A stretch of 64,000 bases of DNA from Streptomyces asoensis (GCF_016860545.1 NZ_BNEB01000005.1:682001-746000), one strand, 5' to 3'; counted from the stretch's first letter, positions 43,106-51,962 are shown. Numbers and translations are program-made. The notes: a model not told the origin generated them from the letters alone.

Positions 43106-45015
43106 TTGCGCAGCAGCCTTCCCGCTCGTTCGCGCAGGACGGTCATGGCGTCGGTGGCGGCCTTCTCGGCGCGGACGCCGGCCTTGTCGGTGGTGCCGCC
43201 GGCCCACGCGCCCGCGTGCAGGGCGACGGCCTTGCGGCGCACGGTGGTCTCGACGGCGAGCGGCTGGAGGCGGAAGCCGCCGTCCCAGCGCAGCAGTGCG
43301 ACGCAGGCGCCGGAGTTCGCGACGGCCTCGGGGGTGAGCGGGCCCGCGGTGGGGATGCGGTCGGTGTCGACGGGGAACGTGCGACCGGCGACGGTGAACG
43401 TGAGCGTGTCGCCGTCCTGTGCGCTGTCGTAGCCCTCCAGGAACACCGGTTCGGCGATGCGCACGGGGTGCCGGTCCAGGGGTTGCGTGGGCAGGGCGGT
43501 GGCAGCGGGCAGGACGACCCGCGCGGTGGCGAGGGCGTCGGCCGGGTCGCCCGCGCGGGCCCGTGCGTCGTCCCAGACGAGGTCGCCCTCGTCGGTGAGG
43601 GGCATGGCGTCGAGGTGCATCGCCCGTCCCTCGCCCACGGCGGTGAGCAGCGACAGGTGCGGGCGCAGCAGCTGCCAGACGCCTGCCTCGACGACCGTGT
43701 CCGGCTTGGGCACCGACACGCTCGCGCGGACCAGGCGGGGCGGGCCGCCGTCGGCGGGTTCGAACACCGCGTGGACCTGGGCCTGCACCGCGGTGGCGTG
43801 CTCGTGCAGATCCATGCCGAGGGGCAGCAGACGGCCGGTGGCGGTCGCGGCGGCGGGCCGGCCGGCGGCGCCGGGCCGGGTCAGCAGCAGGGCCCGGGAC
43901 CACAGGTCGGCCCAGCGGCGGGCCGGGATCCGTTCCAGGGTGGCGCCGGGGCAGGAGGCGGCGAGTTCGGCGGCGAACCCGTCCAGCAGGGTGGCCAGAC
44001 GGCGCAGCGCGGGGTCCGGCAGCATCGCGGAGACGACGGGCGCGGCCCCGCTCGCCAGCTCGTGGTCGATGCCCCGCCAGCCCGCGCGCGCGACCTCCGA
44101 GAGCCAGGTGCGGGCGGCGGCCAGCAGGTTGACCGACGGGGAGTCGGCGGGCGGGGCGGCCTCCCTCTCCTCCCGGGTACGGCCGGTGATCTCGTCGGCG
44201 TCGGCCGTGAGCGCGTCGTGGACGGCGCCCAGCAGGGCGGTGCGGGCGGCGGCGAGGGCGACGAAGTGGTCCTCGCCCGCGGCTCCCGCCGAGGCCTTGC
44301 CCGCGGCCTCGGCGACCGGGGCGGCCAGCGGACTGCCGGCGACGGCGGTGGCGAGCGCGCCGAGTCCGGTCACGCTCCCGGGCCCGGGGCGCAGCAGGCC
44401 GCCCTCCAGGGCGCGGTCGAAGGCGTCGACCGCCGCCAGTGCCTCGTCCAGCGGCTCGTCGGAACCGGCGGGCCGGTCCGCGCCGGCCGCCGGGGAGGAC
44501 TGCGGGCCGGCACTCGCGCGGGTCGGCGGGAACCAGTGGAGTTCCGGCAGCGGGGCGGTCACCGCGGGCAGTTCCAGGTAGGCCAGGTGGCGCAGGAACC
44601 GGCTGAAGACGGGTGCGGCGGCGGCCTTGCCGTCGCCCCGGGGCGGGTGGGTGCCGGTCATCGCGGCGGTGAGGGCGGCGGCGTCCGCCTGCGTGCCGCC
44701 CGCGGGCTCGACGCGCAGGTAGCGGGCGACGCGGCCGGCGCCGTACTGGAGCACGGCTTCGGTGATCAGCGCGCGGATGTGGTTGCAGAATGAGCCCCGG
44801 GCGCCGCCGCAGGGACGGTTGTTGTTGGTGCTGCACGCGAAGGCGTAGGTGCCGGCGGCGACCGACGAGACGTAGACCCGCTCGATGTCCGAGCCGCTGG
44901 AGACCACGCCCTGGAGCCGTCCGTCGGCCAGTTCGACGAAGGGGACCTTGGCGAGCTTGCGCGGCCGCGCGGGCGGCACCACCCGGGCCGTACTCGACTT
45001 CTCCCAGTCGGACAA
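43102..45015 (-). CDS. SWIM zinc-finger protein, first gene of MoxR-vWA operon
   Basis: About 637 residues. A SWIM-like metal site lies near the N-terminus with Cys at about 61, 69 and 77 and His79 (FACSTNNNRPC, then FCNH); the final CxH is standard, but the first pair is spaced C-x7-C rather than CxC. The rest is alpha-rich with several Ala/Gly stretches and no catalytic motif I recognise. I chose the TTG at 45015, with AAAGGAG eight bases upstream, because the ORF before it is rich in Arg/Ser and the protein then begins SDWEKSSTARVV. A PafBC-type promoter lies about 95 bp upstream. Confidence 0.87.
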   Translation of the reverse strand: MSDWEKSSTARVVPPARPRKLAKVPFVELADGRLQGVVSSGSDIERVYVSSVAAGTYAFACSTNNNRPCGGARGSFCNHIRALITEAVLQYGAGRVARYLRVEPAGGTQADAAALTAAMTGTHPPRGDGKAAAAPVFSRFLRHLAYLELPAVTAPLPELHWFPPTRASAGPQSSPAAGADRPAGSDEPLDEALAAVDAFDRALEGGLLRPGPGSVTGLGALATAVAGSPLAAPVAEAAGKASAGAAGEDHFVALAAARTALLGAVHDALTADADEITGRTREEREAAPPADSPSVNLLAAARTWLSEVARAGWRGIDHELASGAAPVVSAMLPDPALRRLATLLDGFAAELAASCPGATLERIPARRWADLWSRALLLTRPGAAGRPAAATATGRLLPLGMDLHEHATAVQAQVHAVFEPADGGPPRLVRASVSVPKPDTVVEAGVWQLLRPHLSLLTAVGEGRAMHLDAMPLTDEGDLVWDDARARAGDPADALATARVVLPAATALPTQPLDRHPVRIAEPVFLEGYDSAQDGDTLTFTVAGRTFPVDTDRIPTAGPLTPEAVANSGACVALLRWDGGFRLQPLAVETTVRRKAVALHAGAWAGGTTDKAGVRAEKAATDAMTVLRERAGRLLRK

Positions 45016-45107
45016 CGCACCATCTCCTTTGCTGCGGCACAGGGCTCCGCACGCCGAATCGGCGCAGGACAGGGGGGTCGCCGCGCCGGAGCGGCGCGAC
45101 AACGACG

Positions 45108-45130
45108 AACTTACCGGCGACCACTGACAA
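45108..45130 (-). promoter_or_regulatory. PafBC-type promoter of SWIM-vWA-MoxR-DUF5682 operon
   Basis: On the minus strand: TTGTCAGTG, exactly 8 bases, TAAGTT, a complete match to TTGTC(A/G)GTG-N8-TANNNT. Transcription would start near 45101, about 86 bases before the TTG start of the SWIM gene. The rest of the 367-bp gap to the STAND gene holds a possible TAGACT -10 for that gene at 45322 and nothing else clear. Confidence 0.72.
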
Positions 45131-45382
45131 CGCGTCCGGGACGACTGGGACGACGGGACGGCACGCCCGACGCCCGACGCCCGACGGCCCGTCCGGCCCG
45201 CGGGGAACCGCTTCCGCGATGCCGGAGGGCCCTGGGCCGGCCGTCGGCGGCACATCGCGCGAGGCGGTCACGCGGGTCGTCCGCATACCGGTCGGTTCGG
45301 GCCCGGGTGGCCCGGTTCTCCTAGACTTCCGATGATCATGCTCGGGGGCGACGGCAGGGGCATGTCGACTTGGAGGGCAGGG

Positions 45383-47638
45383 TTGAGCGGGGAGCAGGCG
45401 GCATTCGGGGAGCTGCTGAGGGAGTTCCGGCTGGCCGCGTCGCAGACCATCGAGGGGCTGGCCGAGGCGTCGGGCGTGAGCGTGCGGGGCATCGGGGACC
45501 TGGAGCGCGGGCGACGGGCGGCGCCGCAGCGCCGGACGGTCGCCGCGCTCGCGGACGGTCTGGGCCTGGCGGAAGCGCCGCGGGAGCGGCTGCTGACGGC
45601 CGCGCGGGCCGGACGCGGCACCGGGTACAGCCCGGTGGGCGTGCGGGCGTTCCCGCGCGGTGTCGACGACTTCGTGGGCCGGGCGCAGGAGTTGGCGCGA
45701 CTGGCGGAGCTCGCGGAGCGGGAGGCGGGCGCCCAGCCGGTGGTGGTGGCGGTGTCCGGGCCGCCCGGGACCGGAAAGACGACGCTGGCGCTGCACGCGG
45801 CCCGTCGCCTGGCCGACCGTTTTCCGCACGGGCAACTGCTCCTCGACCTGCGGGGCACGGACGACGATCCGCCGTCTCCCGCCGAGCTGGTCCTGCGGGT
45901 GCTGAAGGCCCTCCAGGTCGCCGACCGGGATCTCGCCCAGGCCGGTCCGCAGGGCCACCCGGCCCTGTACCGGCAGCTGCTGGCCGAACGGCGCTGTCTG
46001 CTCGTGCTGGACAACGCGCGCGACGAGGCGCAGGTGCGTCCGCTGCTGCCCGCCGCGGGCGCCGGGATGGTGGTCGTGACGAGCAGGCGCATGCTGACCG
46101 GGCTGGACAGCGTGCACCGGCTGCCGCTCGGTGAACTGAGCCCGGCGGAGGCCGCCGAGTTCCTGGCCTCGCTCGTCGGAGCCGACCGGGCGTCGGCCGA
46201 TCCGGCCGCCCTGGGTGATGTCGCCGAGCGCTGCGGGCATCTGCCGCTCGCCCTGCGGGTGGCGGGCAACTGGCTGGCCACCCGTACCGGTTGGAGCGTG
46301 CGCCGGCTCGCCGACCGCCTCGCCGTCGAGGAGCGGCGGCTGGACGCGCTGGCCGCCGGGGACGTGCGGGTGGCGGCGGCCTTCGACCTCTCCTACCGTC
46401 AGCTGACGCCCGCCGCCGCCCGGCTGTTCCGGCGTCTCGCCCTGGTCCCCGGCCAGGACACGGCGGCGGCCGGGGCCGCGCGGCTCACCGGTCAGCCGCT
46501 GTTCGACGCCGAGGACACCCTGGAGGAGCTGGTCGAGACCGGTCTGCTGGGGACCGACGGGGACCGCTACCGCCTGCACGACCTGCTGCGGCTGTACGCC
46601 CGCACCCGGCTGGCGGACGAGGAGGGCGCGCGGGAGGCGGAGGACGCCCGTGGCGCCCTGTTCCGCTGGCTGCTGGAGACGGCGGTGGTCGCCGGCCGCT
46701 GGTTCGAGCCGGGGCACGGCGCTCCCCCGCCCACCTGGCGGGGCACGGTGGACCTGTCCACGGCGGACCTGGCCCGTGCCTGGCTCCAGGCGGAGGGCGC
46801 CAACTGGCTGGCGGCCCTGCGCGCGGCGGAGGCGGCCGGTGAGCACGCGGCCGTGGTCGAGGTGGCCGAGGCACTGCACTGGTTCTCCGACCAGTGGATC
46901 TTCTGGGGGCACTGGCCGGAGGTGTTCGGGACGGCCGCGCGCTGCGCGCGCACGCTGGACGACCCGGCCGTGGAGGCCACCATGCTCAACTACCACGCGT
47001 GGGCGCTCCTCGTGTGCGAACGCCGTCACCAGGACAGTCTGCTGCGCTCCGCCGAGGCGCTGACCGTCGCCGAGCGGGCGGGCGACGCCGGACAGCAGGC
47101 CTGGGCGCACATGTACCGCGGCTGGGCGCTCCAGCAGCTCGAGGACCTCGGGCCGGCGGCCGACCATCTGCGCCGGGCGGCCGCCCTGTTCGAGAGCGTG
47201 GGCGATCTGCACGGGGGGCTCCAGGCCCGGCACGGGCGGGCCATCGTCCTGGAGAAGCTGGGGCGGACCGAGGAGGCGCACGCCTTCTACGAGGAGACGC
47301 TCGCCTTCCTGGAGGAGGTCAGCGACCGGCTGGAACCGCATATCGCCGACGTCACGCGGATCGGGCTGCGCGCGGGTCTGGGCAGCTGTCTCGCGGCGCT
47401 GGAGCGCTGGCCGGAGGTGGTGGAGCAGCAGACCACCGCCGTGGAGATCTGCCGGGCGAGCGGCAACACGGCCCTGGAGAGCCGTCAACTGGTCCATCTC
47501 GGCAGGGCGCTGCTGTCCGCCGGACGACCGCGGGAGGCACGGGCGGCCCTCGCGCGCTGCGTCTCGCTCGGTGACCACGCCGATCCGCGTCCCGTCGGAG
47601 AGGCCCGTGACCTCCTCGCGGGTCTCGGCGCGCCCTGA
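45383..47638 (+). CDS. STAND regulator: XRE-type HTH, NB-ARC ATPase, TPR repeats
   Basis: About 751 residues. An N-terminal XRE helix-turn-helix (LLREFRLAASQTIEGLAEASGVSVRGIGDLERGRR) precedes an NB-ARC domain with P-loop GPPGTGKT (126-133), CLLVLDNARD (Walker B) and CGHLPLALRVAGNWL (GLPLA-type motif), then LHDLLRLYARTRLADEE. TPR-like helices fill the C-terminal half. These proteins act as AfsR-like or signal-responsive regulators. I chose TTG 45383, which has GGAGG six bases before it and lies downstream of a putative -10 at 45322; ATG 45362 is the alternative. It is divergent from the SWIM operon, so a role in its control is possible. Confidence 0.88.
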   Translation: MSGEQAAFGELLREFRLAASQTIEGLAEASGVSVRGIGDLERGRRAAPQRRTVAALADGLGLAEAPRERLLTAARAGRGTGYSPVGVRAFPRGVDDFVGRAQELARLAELAEREAGAQPVVVAVSGPPGTGKTTLALHAARRLADRFPHGQLLLDLRGTDDDPPSPAELVLRVLKALQVADRDLAQAGPQGHPALYRQLLAERRCLLVLDNARDEAQVRPLLPAAGAGMVVVTSRRMLTGLDSVHRLPLGELSPAEAAEFLASLVGADRASADPAALGDVAERCGHLPLALRVAGNWLATRTGWSVRRLADRLAVEERRLDALAAGDVRVAAAFDLSYRQLTPAAARLFRRLALVPGQDTAAAGAARLTGQPLFDAEDTLEELVETGLLGTDGDRYRLHDLLRLYARTRLADEEGAREAEDARGALFRWLLETAVVAGRWFEPGHGAPPPTWRGTVDLSTADLARAWLQAEGANWLAALRAAEAAGEHAAVVEVAEALHWFSDQWIFWGHWPEVFGTAARCARTLDDPAVEATMLNYHAWALLVCERRHQDSLLRSAEALTVAERAGDAGQQAWAHMYRGWALQQLEDLGPAADHLRRAAALFESVGDLHGGLQARHGRAIVLEKLGRTEEAHAFYEETLAFLEEVSDRLEPHIADVTRIGLRAGLGSCLAALERWPEVVEQQTTAVEICRASGNTALESRQLVHLGRALLSAGRPREARAALARCVSLGDHADPRPVGEARDLLAGLGAP

Positions 47639-47646
47639 CCCCGCGT

Positions 47647-47679
47647 CCCGTCCCCGGTCCGCCGCGACACGGGGACGGG
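47647..47679 (+). terminator. hairpin after STAND gene
   Basis: CCCGTCCCCG and CGGGGACGGG form a perfect 10-bp stem with a 13-base loop, 9 bp after the stop. Confidence 0.7.
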
Positions 47680-47986
47680 GGCGGGGCGGCGCGGGCCGCC
47701 GACGGGCGGTGCCCCTCGTCGTGTCCTCCATCCTGCTCCCCCGTGCCTGCCGCGTCTTGTCCCGGAGCGCACGGCACTGTTCCCACAGCGCACATCCGGC
47801 GTCCCGTGGGGCTGACGGGGAGCGCTGCCGTGCCCGGATCGACGGCGGGGAGGCGCCGTGAGTGTTTCTGCCTGCTTCCTGCCTGGAGCCCGTCGGCCAC
47901 CGCTGCTTGGCTGGTGACGGCGGGGAGGACGGGCCGCCGTCCGCCCCCTCTCCGCCGGTTTTCGTACAGGTGGAGAGGAGGGCCGG
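47680..47986. other. non-coding gap before AraC gene
   Basis: About 300 bases separate the hairpin from the AraC start. I find no gene, RNA or clear promoter hexamers here. Only the GAGGAGGG ribosome site just before 47987 is evident. Confidence 0.6.
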
Positions 47987-48973
47987 GTGGCCCTGGTGAT
48001 GACGACCGCTTCGGTTCCCGAGTCGGAGCGGCCCGCGTACTGGCGGGAGGCGGTGGGCAGGGCACTGGCGCCGATGGCCGTCACCGTGCGGCACGGCGGT
48101 CCGTTCGAGGGCCGGGTCTGCACCGAGCGACTGGGCCATCTGCGCATCACCACGATCGAGGCCGACGCACAGCGCGTGAGCCGCACCGCCGCCCATCTGG
48201 CGGGAGCGACCGCGGCTCCCGCCCCGGCCGCGGACCATGTGGTGGTGGGTCTCCAGACGGCGGGCACCGCGACCCTGCTCCAGGACGGCCGGCGGGCCCT
48301 CGTGGAGGAGGGCGACCTCATGGTCTACGACACGGGCCGGCCGTACTCCCTGGACTTTCCGGAGCGCTTCGCCCACCGGGCCGTCCGTATGCCGCGGTGG
48401 GCGCTCGGCGTGGCGGAGGAGGACCTGCGCCGGGTGACCGGGACCGCGATCACCGGGACGGAGGGGTTCGGCGCGCTGCTGGCGAACTTCCTGGCGCCGC
48501 TGACCGCCTCGGTGCCGCCCTGCGCCCCGGCCGTCGCCGGCCGGCTGGCCGCGGGCGTGGTGGACCTCGTCGCGACGCTGGTCGACGAGCGGATCCGGGG
48601 TGACGTGACGCCCGCGGCCAGCCAGGGGGAACATCTCGTCCTGCGCGTGCGCGACCACATCGACCGCCATCTGGCCGACCCGGGGCTGTCCCCGGGGAGC
48701 GTGGCGGCGGCGCACCACATCTCGGTGCGCTATCTGCACCGGCTCTTCGAGGGCGAGGGCGTCACCGTGTCCCGGCTGATCCAGCAGCGCCGGCTGGAGC
48801 GGTGCGCCCGCGAGCTGCGCCGGGCCGCCGTCTCGGCTCCCCCGGTGTCGGCGGTCGCGCAGCGGTGGGGTTTCGCCAACCCGGCCCACTTCAGCCGGGT
48901 CTTCCGCGCCGCGTACGGGCTCTCCCCGCGCGAGTGGCGTGAGGCACGGGACGAACTGGTCCCGGCGGGCTGA
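47987..48973 (+). CDS. AraC-family transcriptional regulator
   Basis: The 328-residue protein has an AraC-binding-like cupin N-terminal domain of the AraC-like ligand binding type (VVVGLQTAGTATLLQDGRRALVEEGDLMVYDTGRPYSLDF). The C-terminal AraC double helix-turn-helix reads LSPGSVAAAHHISVRYLHRLFEGEGVTVSRLIQQRRLERCARELRR, then VSAVAQRWGFANPAHFSRVFRAAYGLSPREWR. GAGGAGGG lies just before the GTG start. No obvious target gene adjoins, since the next gene is convergent. The signal is unknown. Confidence 0.93.
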   Translation: MALVMTTASVPESERPAYWREAVGRALAPMAVTVRHGGPFEGRVCTERLGHLRITTIEADAQRVSRTAAHLAGATAAPAPAADHVVVGLQTAGTATLLQDGRRALVEEGDLMVYDTGRPYSLDFPERFAHRAVRMPRWALGVAEEDLRRVTGTAITGTEGFGALLANFLAPLTASVPPCAPAVAGRLAAGVVDLVATLVDERIRGDVTPAASQGEHLVLRVRDHIDRHLADPGLSPGSVAAAHHISVRYLHRLFEGEGVTVSRLIQQRRLERCARELRRAAVSAPPVSAVAQRWGFANPAHFSRVFRAAYGLSPREWREARDELVPAG

Positions 48974-49023
48974 GCCGGCCGGGTCACCGCGGCCGGCCTG
49001 TGCCCGTACGGGACCGGCTCGCC

Positions 49024-49428
49024 TCAGCCCGCGGAACGCCGTCGGTCCGACGTACGGGCGCACAGGAGCAGGGTCCCGGCGACCGTGACCGCCGCCGTGC
49101 CGACGGCGCAGATCCCGCCGCGGGAGCGCCACGACAGCACGGAGCCGGTCGAGCGGGCGGACAGCACCGAGCCCGCGCTCAGCCAGGAACCCGCGGAGAC
49201 GAAGGAGACGGCGGAGCCGACGGACCCGAGGGACAGGAAGCTGCCGACGGAGGCGACGGACAGGGAACTGCCCACGGAACCGATGGACAGGAACGAGTCG
49301 ACCGAGCCGATCGAGAGCGCCGAGTTCTTCGACCACAGGGAACGCCAGGAACCGTCGCCGCCGGCGTTCCCGGGCACGGCCCGCGCCACCGCGTTCGTTC
49401 CGGACGACCTCGTGCTGGATTCCGTCAT
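49024..49428 (-). CDS. serine-repeat protein with C-terminal membrane segment
   Basis: A 134-residue protein with a nine-residue repeat, roughly S-(I/V/L/F)-(G/A/V)-S-(V/A)-x-S-x-(L/V), running seven times from about residue 38 to 98 (SIGSVDSFL, SIGSVGSSL, SVASVGSFL, SLGSVGSAV and so on). One membrane segment follows (ICAVGTAAVTVAGTLLLCA) and then a short basic tail. The regular period suggests a beta-solenoid, comparable in spirit to pentapeptide repeats but of different length. I recognise the pattern as a recurrent Streptomyces hypothetical protein but know no function. It stands alone; the start has only a weak ribosome site. Confidence 0.68.
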   Translation of the reverse strand: MTESSTRSSGTNAVARAVPGNAGGDGSWRSLWSKNSALSIGSVDSFLSIGSVGSSLSVASVGSFLSLGSVGSAVSFVSAGSWLSAGSVLSARSTGSVLSWRSRGGICAVGTAAVTVAGTLLLCARTSDRRRSAG

Positions 49429-49452
49429 GCTCCGATCATAGGAGCGGAGCGG

Positions 49453-50058
49453 TCAGGACGGGGGCCGGTCGCGGTAGGCGATACGGGCCCGGTCGTGGAC
49501 CTCGCCGGTGGTGCCCCACTCGTTGCGGCCGAGCCGGGACAGGGGCCGCAGACGCCGGATGTCGGGGTGGCCGTCGACGACGACGTCCTCGCGGACCGCC
49601 GCGTGCACGACCTGGCCGAGGACCAGCGTGGAGTTGCCGATGCGCAGCGTGGAGTGGAGCCGGCACTCCAGGGCCACGGGCGAGGCGGCCACCCGGGGCG
49701 GCCGCACTCGCAGCGAGGGCTCCCGCTCGATGCCCACGGCGTCGAACTCGCCCTCGTGCGGGGGGAAGTCGGTGCCGGTGGCGTTGATCTGGTCGAGTTG
49801 CGGCTCGGCGGCGAAGTTGACCACGAACTCGCCGGTGGCCTCGACGTTGCGCAGCGAGTCCTTGCGTCCGACGGAGGTGAACTGGACGATCGGCGGATCG
49901 GTGCAGGCGACGGTGAAGAAGGAGTGCGGGGCGAGGTTGGCGGTGCCGTCGGCCGCCAGGGTCGACACCCAGGCGATGGGCCGGGGCACGACGACGGCCG
50001 TGAGCAGTCGGTAGAAGTCTCCCGCGGGCAGGGAGCCGGGATCGTAGTCAACGCGCAT
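49453..50058 (-). CDS. flavin reductase-like protein
   Basis: This 201-residue protein has the flavin-reductase split-barrel fold: FYRLLTAVVVPRPIAWVSTLAADGTANLAPHSFFTVACTDPPIVQF (flavin-binding strand and loop), KDSLRNVEATGEFVVNF and ECRLHSTLRIGNSTLVLGQVVHAAV. Members bind FMN/FAD and reduce it or a bound substrate with NAD(P)H; some serve two-component monooxygenases. No monooxygenase adjoins. It lies 51 bp downstream of the Lrp gene on the same strand and may be transcribed with the aminotransferase and Lrp genes. Confidence 0.9.
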   Translation of the reverse strand: MRVDYDPGSLPAGDFYRLLTAVVVPRPIAWVSTLAADGTANLAPHSFFTVACTDPPIVQFTSVGRKDSLRNVEATGEFVVNFAAEPQLDQINATGTDFPPHEGEFDAVGIEREPSLRVRPPRVAASPVALECRLHSTLRIGNSTLVLGQVVHAAVREDVVVDGHPDIRRLRPLSRLGRNEWGTTGEVHDRARIAYRDRPPS

Positions 50059-50109
50059 GTCGGCCAGTTCTACCCGACCGGTCCCGGCGAAGCGGAATCG
50101 GCCCTCCGG

Positions 50110-50550
50110 TCAGCCCACGTCCCAGAGGAAGCGGTGGGTGTGGATGGCGAAGTACGGGAACGACCGTACGTCGCTCACGCCCTCGATCTGCCGCACGGTG
50201 TCGTTGACGAAGTCGAGCAGCTCCTTGGCGGTGGGGCTGACCACCTCGGCGAAGAGATCGAAGCCTCCCGAGGTGAGCACGGAGTAGACGACCTCGGGAT
50301 GGGCGGCCAGTTCGTCGGCGACGGGCCGCGGGTCGGCCGCCGCGGTGATGCCGAGCAGGGCCATGGCCTGGCCGCCCATGGCCATCGGGTCCGTGACGCC
50401 GACGACCTGGACGGCCCGTGAGTCCAGCAGGCGTTGCAGTCGCTGCCGGGCCGCGGAGGCGGACAGGCCGACCTTCGGGCCGAGGTCGGCGTACGCGATG
50501 CGTCCGTCGCTCTGGAGTTCACGCAGGATGGCCCGGTCGATCTCGTCCAC
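50110..50550 (-). CDS. Lrp/AsnC-family regulator
   Basis: The 146-residue protein has an N-terminal winged helix (DEIDRAILRELQSDGRIAYADLGPKVGLSASAARQRLQRLLDSRAV) and a C-terminal RAM ligand domain (HPEVVYSVLTSGGFDLFAEVVSP, IEGVSDVRSFPYFAI). It starts with GTG 26 bp after the aminotransferase stop. Lrp-type proteins sense amino acids and often control their own operon. The promoter of the aminotransferase gene carries a symmetrical site over its -35, which is a natural target. Confidence 0.93.
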   Translation of the reverse strand: MDEIDRAILRELQSDGRIAYADLGPKVGLSASAARQRLQRLLDSRAVQVVGVTDPMAMGGQAMALLGITAAADPRPVADELAAHPEVVYSVLTSGGFDLFAEVVSPTAKELLDFVNDTVRQIEGVSDVRSFPYFAIHTHRFLWDVG

Positions 50551-50575
50551 GCCGTGTCCCTTCTCGTCGGTGGGG

Positions 50576-51925
50576 TCAGCCGGCCAGCTCGGCGAGGGCC
50601 GCGGCGAAGAGCCCGGTGTGCGTGTCGACGTCCCGCTCGGTGGTGTCGGGGCACATGAGGGCCATGTTGTGGAACGGGGTGAGGAGGATGCCCCGGTTGG
50701 CCAGATAGAGGTGGAGGTAGTCCTCCAGTTCGGTGTCGCCGGCCGCGGCGGCCCCGGTGCCGGTGCGGGGCGCGGGGTCGGTGAGGCGGTACTCGGTGCG
50801 GGCCCCGAGGCGGCTGACGGACCAGGGCAGGGCGTGCCGTTCGATGCCGGCCCGCACTCCGGCCTCGAAGCGCGCGGACAGGGCGTGCATCCGGTCGAAC
50901 GCCTCGTCGGTCAGGACGTGCTCGAGCGTGGCGCGGGTCGCGGCGACGGACAGGGCGTTGCCCGCGAGGGTGCCGCCGACGCCGCCCATGTCGACCAGGT
51001 CGAGGTCGTCGCGGCCGAGCAGCCGGTCGGCCAGTTCGGCGGAGAGACCGTAGGCGCCGGCCGGGACGCCTCCGCCGATGGCCTTGCCGATGGTGAGCAC
51101 GTCGGGCTCCAGCTGCCAGGCGCCGGTGCAGCCACCGGGGCCCGCGGAGAAGGTGTGCGTCTCGTCGTTGATCAGGAGGGTGCCGTGGCGGCGGGTCAGT
51201 TCGCGGACCCCCGCCAGGTAGCCGGGTTCGGGCAGCACGATGCCGATGTTGGTGAGGGCGGGCTCCATCAGGACGGCGGCCACGTCACCGTGGGCGAGTT
51301 CGCGTTCCAGCTGATCCAGGTCGTTGAACTCGGCGACCCGGCTGGTGAGGGTGACGTCGCAGGGGGCGCCGACGTTTCCGGGGCGGGCGCTGCCGCGTTC
51401 TCCGGGGCCCGTGACGATCAGGGACTCGTCGACGCTGCCGTGGTAGCAGTAGCTGTTGACCAGGATCTTCGGACGGTCCGTGACCGCGCGGGCCAGCCGG
51501 ATCGCCCACCGGTTGGCGTCGGTCGCGGTCAGCGAGAAGCTCCACCGGGTCAGCCCGAAGCGACGGGTCAGCTCGGCGCCCACCCATTCGGCGTCCTCGG
51601 TGGGCAGCATCGCGGTCGCGCCCCCGAGGACGGTGAAGCGGTGCCGGACGGCCTCGGCCACGGGCGCGGGCGAGTGACCGGCCATGGCGCCGGTGTCGCC
51701 CAGGCAGAAGTCGATGTACTCGTGCCCGTCGATGTCCTGGACCCGGGCGCCCCTGGCCGACTCCAGGTACCGGGGGAAGGCGCCGGCCGTCTTGTTCATC
51801 CAGGTCATCGGCACCCGGCCGAAGAGGTGCTCGGCCCGGCCGTAGGCGGCCCGGGAGCGCGGGTTGAGCCGCTCGGCGTCCGCGCTCTCGCGGGCGAGCA
51901 GCTGACGCAGTCGGGCACGGTCCAT
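50576..51925 (-). CDS. class III PLP-dependent aminotransferase
   Basis: This 449-residue enzyme has the glutamate-1-semialdehyde/omega-aminotransferase fold: FCLGDTGAMAGHSPAPVAEAV, SLTATDANRWAIRLARA, LLINDETHTFSAGPGG (PLP-binding Asp region) and VLTIGKAIGGGVPAGAYG with the PLP Lys. It transfers amino groups between an amino acid or amine and a keto acid; the specific substrate is not visible. ATG 51925 is preferred to a frame extension of 13 codons without support. A good promoter lies 38 bp upstream. It is followed by Lrp and flavin reductase genes. Confidence 0.92.
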   Translation of the reverse strand: MDRARLRQLLARESADAERLNPRSRAAYGRAEHLFGRVPMTWMNKTAGAFPRYLESARGARVQDIDGHEYIDFCLGDTGAMAGHSPAPVAEAVRHRFTVLGGATAMLPTEDAEWVGAELTRRFGLTRWSFSLTATDANRWAIRLARAVTDRPKILVNSYCYHGSVDESLIVTGPGERGSARPGNVGAPCDVTLTSRVAEFNDLDQLERELAHGDVAAVLMEPALTNIGIVLPEPGYLAGVRELTRRHGTLLINDETHTFSAGPGGCTGAWQLEPDVLTIGKAIGGGVPAGAYGLSAELADRLLGRDDLDLVDMGGVGGTLAGNALSVAATRATLEHVLTDEAFDRMHALSARFEAGVRAGIERHALPWSVSRLGARTEYRLTDPAPRTGTGAAAAGDTELEDYLHLYLANRGILLTPFHNMALMCPDTTERDVDTHTGLFAAALAELAG

Positions 51926-51962
51926 GGCACACCCCGGATCCGAGGGACGAGTGAATACCGTC

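Noticed and set aside
43106..49336. Upstream extension of the vWA frame giving 2548 residues
   Set aside because: It covers the SWIM, STAND and AraC genes. A true start with ATGA overlap exists at 43105.
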